Shown one piece after another: positions 39,033 through 47,300 of a stretch of DNA of 64,000 bases (the stretch's first letter is position 1; each line of letters opens with the position of its first letter). The position numbers and the translations under genes were made by a program. Source of the stretch: Sinorhizobium fredii (GTDB taxonomy: Bacteria; Pseudomonadota; Alphaproteobacteria; Rhizobiales; Rhizobiaceae); contig NZ_CP024307.1 in assembly GCF_002944405.1 (NCBI RefSeq), forward strand, positions 3,843,001 to 3,907,000, given 5' to 3'. The notes beneath the pieces were generated by a model, which saw only the letters and a program-made list of their open reading frames with translations, searched no databases and was not told the DNA's origin.

Positions 39033-39860
39033 TTAATAGACGCTCCTGTCTAGGCTTCTCGGGTCGTCCACCATCTTTTCCCGGTAAATGTCTCCCTGCC
39101 TTGCCTTGGCATGCCAGGGGCGCGCTCTTTGAAGCGCGATTTCATAAGCTGGATCTGCCCGATCGAGCATTGCTACCGCGAGGCTCGGCTCAAGTGCGTC
39201 CGAGCCTCGACTGATCCACCTCCCATCGGTGCCGATCATCCCACCGGCCCCCTCATGGGCAGCCTGTGCTGGCGTCACGGCCGCTATCCAGACGCAGTTC
39301 AGCCCCGCATACGCCTGCAGCGCGATTTGGAAATGTGGGGAACTGCCATAGGAGGAAAATAGAACCGCATCGACACCAAGACGCTCGTACTCGGCGAATA
39401 TCTCCGGAAATTGCGACTCGATGCACACCGCGCAGCCGAACGATAACCATCGACCTCGAACGTGACCGGCTGCAGTCCTAGCGTATACCAGCCGTCAAGC
39501 TCGCAGAGATCTCTTATCGTATCTCGTCAGCAGCTTCCCATCGTCCGCGAACACGTAGAGGCCGTTGTGCGGCGGGTAGGTTCCGCAGAGCCGATGCGCA
39601 GCACCGACGACAGCAAAGATGCGGAATTGCCTGCAGACTTCGGCCATACCCCGAAGCGCGGTTTCCTGTCGATCCCAATCGAAGTCCCGCCAATGATCAG
39701 GACTTCCTATTTGCGCCTTCCCGTAGCCCGACAGCGCGCCTTCGCAGAAGCTGATCAGCCGCGCGCCTTGAAGCGCCGCGCTCCTGATCATCTCGCCTAT
39801 TGCAGTTGCGTTTTGCGAAATCGCCGCCGATGCCGGGGTCTATGCTGTGGGCACTTTCAA
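39033..39860 (-). pseudogene. Carbon-nitrogen hydrolase (nitrilase superfamily), inactivated
   Basis: Remains of a gene of about 270 codons reading from a TTG at 39860 (SD GGAGGG) to 39033. Three disablements are visible. A TAG at 39840-39842 replaces what was probably CAG in KVPTAQTPASA. A one-base loss lies near 39502, after YDKRSL, where the continuation ELDGWYTLGLQPVTFEVDGYR is found in another frame. A second one-base loss lies near 39444, where the frame returns to FGCAVCIESQFPEIF. All three catalytic positions of the superfamily survive: Glu in FCEGALSGYG, Lys in YDKRSL, Cys in CAVCIESQ. The decay looks recent. Sequencing error is possible for the two indels but less likely for all three. 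Confidence 0.85.
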
Positions 39861-39952
39861 GGAATGAGCCCTCCACATCCGCTAATCGATGAGGCCTCGG
39901 ACGCATCTTACGCCACATCGAATTCATGCAAATCGACCCAATCCGTGCGCTC

Positions 39953-41107
39953 TTATGCCACCCTCAGCGGCTTCGTACTCCCTACCTCCTTCAGCCAGTC
40001 GAGGTAATAGGCATAGACGAAGTGCAGGCCGATACCGGCGACGACGAAGAGGGAGCCGATGATCGGGTTCTTGCCGGTGACGAAGAGCAGCACCTGCCCC
40101 GCCATGGCGAGGATCGTTCCGAAGATGAAAACCGCCAGGGAATTGCGCCCGATCATTACCAGCGGATGATTGGTGTCGAGCCGCGTCAGGCGGCTGACGA
40201 GTGGAGTGATCGCCAAAAGGTAGGAAAGCGCCAGCACGTGCAGCAGCCGCGTCAGCGACAGGAAGGTCTTGTCGAAGCCGGTGAGCACTGCCGGCAGGCC
40301 GAAGGAAAGGTCGATGTTCCACCAGGAAAACAGCACCCAGGCGGCCGATATCATCAGATAGGCTGCGGAAGGCGCGATCAGCCACCAGCTGCGCGGCAGG
40401 CTGCCGCCGCGGCGCACATGGGTCATCGCGATGATCCCGATCACGAACAGGAACTGCCAGGACCACGGATTGAGGAACCAATAGCCCTCGTCGAGGAAAT
40501 TGTACGGCACCAGCTTGAAGCAGCCGGCGGCCAGCCAAAGCGTTGCCGAGAATCCGAACAGCAATCGCGGGCTGACGGCATTCAGCCACAGCATGCCGGG
40601 CAGCATCAGGAACAGCACCGCATACATCGACAGGATGTTGTTGTAGCCGAGCTGGTGGCCGAGCAGCACCATGGCGACGATGCCCTGCTCGGCCTGATCG
40701 ACGATCGGGCGGATGTTGATCTCGCCGATCAGATCCTGGCGGCCGAAATAGAGGGCGCCGCCGGCGAAGATTGCCAGCGTCACCACGCTCGTCATGATAT
40801 GCGCGACATAGAGCGTCAGCGCCCGCCGCCACACCTTCAGGGTCAGCGCCAACCGCGCGCCCGCCACGAACCGGCCGCAATAGGCGACGCCGACCGAAAG
40901 GCCGGAAATCAGCACGAAGGCCTCTGCCGAGTCGGAAAAGCCGATGTTCTTGTGGGTGAGGTATTCGAGATACTGGCCCGGAACGTGGTTGATGAAGATC
41001 GTCAACAGGCAGAGCGCTCTAAACACGTCGAGGCGTGTGTCGCGCCCTGTCGTGACCGGGGCGGTTCCGATCCGGTCTATGCCGCCCCAAGAAGTCTTTT
41101 GCAGCAT
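39953..41107 (-). CDS. opgC: OpgC/Cgm-type membrane acyltransferase for periplasmic glucans
   Basis: 384-residue integral membrane protein with about ten helices, matching the OpgC domain: RDTRLDVFRALCLLTIFINHVPGQYLEYLTHKNIGFSDSAEAFVLISGLSVG, where the early His in INHVPG and the GFSDSAEAFVLISG motif are the conserved core. OpgC proteins attach succinyl groups to osmoregulated periplasmic glucans, and the Brucella homologue Cgm modifies cyclic beta-1,2-glucan. The gene is downstream of the synthase ndvB on the same strand (195 bases apart), so the glucan is the probable substrate. I start at ATG 41107; the long frame upstream lacks domain sequence. Confidence 0.9.
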   Translation of the reverse strand: MLQKTSWGGIDRIGTAPVTTGRDTRLDVFRALCLLTIFINHVPGQYLEYLTHKNIGFSDSAEAFVLISGLSVGVAYCGRFVAGARLALTLKVWRRALTLYVAHIMTSVVTLAIFAGGALYFGRQDLIGEINIRPIVDQAEQGIVAMVLLGHQLGYNNILSMYAVLFLMLPGMLWLNAVSPRLLFGFSATLWLAAGCFKLVPYNFLDEGYWFLNPWSWQFLFVIGIIAMTHVRRGGSLPRSWWLIAPSAAYLMISAAWVLFSWWNIDLSFGLPAVLTGFDKTFLSLTRLLHVLALSYLLAITPLVSRLTRLDTNHPLVMIGRNSLAVFIFGTILAMAGQVLLFVTGKNPIIGSLFVVAGIGLHFVYAYYLDWLKEVGSTKPLRVA

Positions 41108-41246
41108 GCGGTCCTTATCCGGGATTTGGCGCCCCGCCCCACCCCTTGTTGAAAACCGGACGCCGCCGCCCTCAAAGGGCGCTTGGCAGCGTCGATGAAA
41201 TCGCGGCCCGAAAGTCAGGGCGCGCTCCAAAATTGGCGCAAAGAGA

Positions 41247-41279
41247 AACCGGCCTCGCACGTTCGGTACAAAGCCGGTT
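41247..41279 (-). terminator. Possible terminator between ndvB and opgC
   Basis: Stem AACCGGC / GCCGGTT (41247-41253 with 41273-41279) with a long loop, then TTTCTCTTT on the minus strand. It lies 24 bases after ndvB. The long loop makes it weak; it could lower rather than stop read-through into opgC. Confidence 0.4.
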
Positions 41280-41302
41280 CCTCTCCGATTCAATTCCGGC
41301 GC

Positions 41303-44300
41303 TTACAGCAAAATGCCTTCATGCGCGTTTTTTGTGACACTATTATTGACGCTGACGATCACCCCACCGGTTTTTTTGTCGCGGCTGACGGAAATCCGGT
41401 GCGTGGCGCCGTTCAGCCGGACGTCGGCGGAATAGCCGTCCCACTGTTCGGGCAGGACCGGCTGGATCGCCAGCCTGTCGCCTCGCTGGCGAATGCCGAG
41501 GATGCCCTCGAGGCCGGCGCGGTAGAGCCAGCCCGCCGAACCCGTATACCAGGTCCAGCCGCCGCGGCCGGCAATCGGGCCCTCGCCATAGATATCGGCG
41601 GCGACCACATAGGGTTCGACGCGGTAATGCTCGGCGTCTTCGCGACTGCGCGCATGCGATATCGGGTTCAGCATCTGGAAGGCCCGCCAGGCTTCCTCCG
41701 GCCGCCCCTGGGTGGCGAAGGCCAGCACGACCCAGGTGGCCGCATGGGTATACTGGCCGCCATTCTCGCGCACGCCCGGCGGATAGGATTTGATGTAGCC
41801 CGGATCCTGCTTGGTCTTTTCGAGCGGCGGCGTGAACAGCCGGACGATGCGCTTTTCCGGATCGACGAGTTCCGCCAACACAGCGTCCATGGCGCGCCTG
41901 GAACGCTCCGCGTCACCCTCGCCCGAGAGCGTGCTCCACGATTGCGCGATCGAATCGATCCTGCATTCGTTGTTTTCCGCCGAGCCAAGCGGCGTGCCGT
42001 CGTCATAATAGCCGCGGCGATAGTAGTCGCCGTCCCAGCCGGCCTCGTCGAGCGCCCGCTTGACGATATCGAGATGCGTCTCCCAGCGCGCGATGCGGGC
42101 TTCGTCCTTGCGTTCGCGCGCATGAGGCAGGAAGGCCCGCAAGGCGCCCGCCAGGAACCAGCCGAGCCAGACGCTCGTGCCCTCGCCGGCCTCGCCGACG
42201 CGGTTCATGCCGTCGTTCCAGTCGCCGCCGAGGATCAGCGGCAGGCCGTTGGCCCCGGTCCGCTTGATGGCGAGATCGAGAGCGCGGGCGCAATGCTCGT
42301 AAATGTCGGCGACCTCATCGGCGATTTCCGGCGTGTAGAAGCTGTCGTGCTGTCCCTCCTCGAGCGCCGGCCCGACAATGAAGGGCAGCTTCTCGTCGAG
42401 AATGTCCTTCGTGCCGGTGACCGTGCAATAGTGCGCCACCGCATAGGCGAGCCAGACGACGTCGTCGGAAATCATCGTGCGGACGCCGGCGCCGGAGCCC
42501 GGCAGCCACCAATGCTGCACGTCGCCTTCGACAAACTGCCGGGAAGCGGCGTTCAGCACTTGCGCCCGTGCCAGTTCGGGCCGGTGCGTGAGGAAGGCGA
42601 GCGTATCCTGCAATTGATCGCGGAAGCCGAAGGCGCCGCTCGCCTGGTAAAAGGCCGAGCGTGCCATGATCCGGCAGCCGAGGCTCTGGTAGGGGAGCCA
42701 ATGATTGACCATGTGGTTGAAGGCCCGGTCGGGTGTCTTCACCTTCACGACGCCGGTGAACTCGCTCCAGAAGGCCTTCGACGCCTCCAGCGTTCCGTCG
42801 AAGGAACCGACACGCAATTCTTGGAGAATTCCGTCCACCTGGTCTTTGCTGTCGGCGTCGCCGAGGAAGAAGGTGATCTGCCGCTCGGCGCCCGGCTCGA
42901 TGGTGAGATCCGTCGCAAGCGCGGCGCAGGGATCGCCGTCCACTTCCATCGCCCCGGAAAGCTCGGCCCCCGACAGCACGGCCTGCGCGGCAAGGATTGC
43001 GCCGCTCCGGCCGAGGAACTCGCGGCGGCTCGCCGTGTAGCTCGCCGGCGCGCCGTCGATGGCGAAGAAGGCCGTCCGTCCGGCATAATCGATGCTATAG
43101 GGATTGGTCGCGAGAAGCGCCTTCGAAGCAGCCTGCCATTCACTGAGCACGAAAGGCGCGGTGCGGCTGCGATTGTTGCCGAGCACCCACTCGGCATAGC
43201 CGTAGATGCGCAGCTTGCGGGTCACCGAACCGCGGTTCACGATCGACAGCCGAACCAGCTTGGCCGGCAGCGACCGGTGCACGGTATGGGCCGCTTCGAT
43301 CTCGAGCTCGTCCTGCTTGCTCCTGAAGAGCGAATAGCCAAGGCCATGGCGCGCCTCGAAGATCGCCGACTTGCGCCGCGAGAGCGAAGCATAGGGCGTC
43401 AGCACCGAACCGCTGGACATATCGCGGATGAAGATCGCCTCGCCCGGACGGTTGACGACGGCGTCGTTGGTCCAGGGGGTCAGCTGGTAGTCGCGCGAGT
43501 TGCGGCTCCAGGAGAAGCTTGCCCCCTCGGCCGAGACGTGGAAGCCGAAGCCCTCGTTGGACATGACGTTGATCCACGGGTGAGGCGTCGCTTCGCCGCC
43601 GCGCAGCCGCACGACATATTCGCGGCCGTCGTCGGCAAAGCCGCCGAAGCCGTTCCAGAACTCGAGATCCTCGCCGGAGACGGTCGCCTCCCGTCCGCCG
43701 GCTCCATCCTGGTTCACCGGCAGCAGCATCTGCGGCCGCTCCTTCGCCTCTTCCGCAGGCTTTGCGTAGAGGGCGGCGGCCCGGGCGATCTGGTCGGTGA
43801 TCGTGCCGTTTCGGGCGTGGAAGACGGCACGCGAAGCCGAGATCAGCGTCGACCAGGTCTCCGGCTCCATCAGGTCGCGGCGCACCGCGAAGATGTGCTG
43901 GCGCGGGCCGTCCGACAGGCCGCGCAGCCTCAGGTTCTCGCACATCGAATCGAGCGTGTGCTGCAGGTCCTGCGCATAGGACGAGGCGCGCTCGTTGATC
44001 ACCACCAGATCGGCGGTAATGCCGCGGGCCCGCAAATATTCCTGCGCGCGGAGCGCCTCGCGGGCGATGTTGAGATCGCCGTCGTCGTTGATCCTCAGGC
44101 AGAAGATCGGGAAGTCGCCGGAGATCGCCAGCGGCCATAGCGCCGCCTGGGAGGCGAGGCCGCTCTTGACGCTCGCCGAGTCGGCGCGAAGATGCATGTC
44201 CGGATAGACGAGATAGCGGCCGAGCATCTGGAAGCTCGCCGCCTCCTTCGAGCTGATCCCGACATGGCGCATCTGCACCTGGCTGCGGGTCCAGGCATGG

Positions 44301-47300
44301 ATGAGTTCGTGATTGAAGGTTTCCGGGTGGCGATAGCGGTCTATCGCCCGGTCGACCGCCTCGCGGTCCGGGGCGGCGATCGTCCAGAAGATGACGCTGA
44401 CCTTCTTGCCGGCCGGAACCCTGACGACGCGCCGGAGCGCCATGATCGGATCGAGCGTATAGCCGTCCGTGCCCGACAGGCTCACGCCCGGGTCGAAGGC
44501 AGCGGCCTCCGACAAAGTGCGGCCCTGGCCGAGGAAGCGGCGACGGTCGGTTTCCGCCTGGGTGTGGCGCTCGCTGCCGGCATTGTCGGTGATGAGATGC
44601 GCGACCTCGATATCGGGATCGCCGGGGCCGCGCTTGTTGCGCGACACCCGGATGACGTCGCCCTGCCGGCTGATCTCGGTGCGGATGAACATTTTCGAGA
44701 AGGCCGGATGCGCGCTGTCGGCGTCTTCATAGGCAAGCACCGGCTCGGCATAGGAGGTGACCTCGATGAAGCGGTCTTCCGTGCCCGTATTGAGCAGAAT
44801 CACCCGGCGGCCTTCGGCATCGTGTTCGGTGGCGACGATGCATTCGACTTCGCTCGTCAGATCGCCGACTGTCTTTACGAATTCGGCCTTGTCGTCGCCG
44901 AAGCGGGTCAGCGTCTTCTCGCCCTCGATGCGGCGCGGCTCGGCGGTCGCCGACCACCACTCGCTGGACACGGTGTCCCGCAGGAAGATGAACGTTCCCG
45001 TCCTGTCTTCTACCGGATCCGGTTTCCAGCGGGTGACCGCCTGGCCGTTCCAGCGCGCATAGCCGGCGCCATTCGCCGTCAGCATGATCGAATAGTGGCC
45101 GTTCGACAGGAAAACCGTCTCCCGATCCTGCGACAGCGGGTCTTCGATGACCCGGACCTCCGGGCGAAGCAGGTCGGCTTGGCCCTTGCCGAGCGATTCG
45201 GGCTCGCGCTTGGCCGCCATCACCGGAATGTCGCGCGGCGCCTTCTCCTGCAGCAGCAGTTCCGCCGCCTCGATGACCGGGTCGGCGTGGAACCATTCGC
45301 GCAACTGTCCATTGAAGACGACGTTCGCGACCGCGGCGATCGACATGCCATGGTGGTGGGCATAATAGTTGCGCACGACGGCGCATTTCTGCCCTTCGGG
45401 CACCCGCGTTGGCGTGAAATCCACCGCATCATGGTAGCCATAGGCACCCAGCGCCCCGACCTCGCGCAGGCGCGCGAGATTGGCGAGCGCCGACTTCGGA
45501 TCGTACATGCAGGCGAGAATCGACGCATAGGGCGCGATCACCGCGTTCTGGCCGAGACCGCGCTTGAGGCCAAGCGTCGGCACGCCGAAATTGGTGTACT
45601 GGTAGGTCAGTTCGTGGTCGCGCGCGTTGAACGCAGCCTCGGAGATTCCCCACGGGGTGCCGAGACGCCGGCCATGGTTGATCTGCTCCTGCACCACCAG
45701 ATTGTTCGTCTGGTTCAGGATGCCGCCCTGGCGCTCCTGCATGACGAGCGGCGGCATCAGATATTCGAACATCGAGCCGGACCAGGAGACGAGCGCGCCG
45801 CGCGCACCGATCGGCACGATCGGCCGTCCGAGCTTGTACCAATGCTCGGTCGGCAGATCCCCCTTGGCGATCGCAAACAGGCTGGTCAGCCGCGCTTCCG
45901 AAGCCAGGAGGTCGTAGCAGGCCTCGTCGAGCTCGTTGGCGTTCACCCGGTAGCCGATCGACAGCAGCCGCCGCTCCGGCCGGAACAGGAAGCTGAAATC
46001 CATCGAGAAGGCGATGTCGCGGGCCCGGTCCTTCAGCACCAGCAGGCGCTGGCGCAGCGAATCGATCGCACCCAGATCGAAGACGCCGTCGGCGATGTGC
46101 GCCTCGCAGGTCGCCACCAGCGAGCCCGCCCACTTCGCCACTTCGCCGCTCTGGGCGCTGCGGACCTCGTGGTCGAGATTGAGGGTCAGCTTGTGCATGT
46201 CGCGGGCAAGCACCGCCAGGTTGATGACCCGGATCGACGCGAATTCGTGCTCCCGCTTGACCGCGGCAAGCGCGTTCTGAAAGCCGGCGATACGCTCTTC
46301 GATCAGCTTCCTGAGGGGCCGGACAGTCTTGCGGTCGTCCGGCAATTCGGCCAGAACCTCGGCAAGGATCGCCGCTACGTCGCCGATGCCGTCGAGATTG
46401 CCCTGGACATGGGCGGAGGGCGCCTCGGCCCATTCCCGGCACATGGACGAGACCGAGATCAGGTGACCGGCGAGATTGCCGCTGTCGACCGACGAGATAT
46501 AGCGCGGCTCCATCGTTTCGAGGCCCCGCGTGCGGTACCAGTTGAACAGATGGCCGCGGTATTTGGGCATGCGATCGATCGTCGCAATGGTCTGCTCGAG
46601 CCGGGTGATCGTCTCCTCGAAGCCGATCCAGCCGAAGGAGCGCGCCGACATTACCGAGAGAAGATAGACGCCGATATTCGTGGGCGAGGTGCGTTCCGCC
46701 AGCACCGGTTGCGGCGTTTCCTGGAAATTGTCCGGCGGCAGGAAGTTCTGCTCGGCGGTGACGAAGGTCTCGAAATAGCGCCAGGTGCGCCTGGCGATCT
46801 TGCGCATCTCGTCGATCGCCTCGTCGGAGACGACGAGCTGGTCTTCGGTTTCCGCCGACTGGCTGACGAACCATGCGACCGCCGGCGACGCCGCCCAGAC
46901 GAGGGCAAAGGGAATGCCGATGAAGGGCAGCCCGGTGTCGGAGATGGCGGCGAGCGCTAGCGAGACGAGGGAGAGAGCCGGCGCCGTCCACATGGCGCGG
47001 AAATAGTCGCCGATCGAGCCATGGCCGGCGCTCTGGACCTGCGCGGCCGTGCGCCACTCGAGCATCAGCTTGCGGCTGACGAAGGTGCGGTAGAGCGAGC
47101 GGACGATCGCGTCCGCCATCATCGCCGCATTGTGGGCGATGAAGACGATGCGCAGGGCGACCTGGGCATTGGCGGCACGGATGTCGGAAAGCACCGTGTG
47201 GATATGCGCGCGGGCGACGATATCGTTGCGGCGCGGCATGATGCCGTTGATGAGCGACAACGTCGGGGCGACGAACAGGCTGAAGATCAGCACGATCTGC

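Noticed and set aside
44192-46960. Very long open frame on the plus strand within ndvB (922 codons)
   Set aside because: It is the complement of a well-supported ndvB reading frame; composition is Arg/Asp/Val-rich as expected from a GC-rich antisense frame, and no domain is recognisable.
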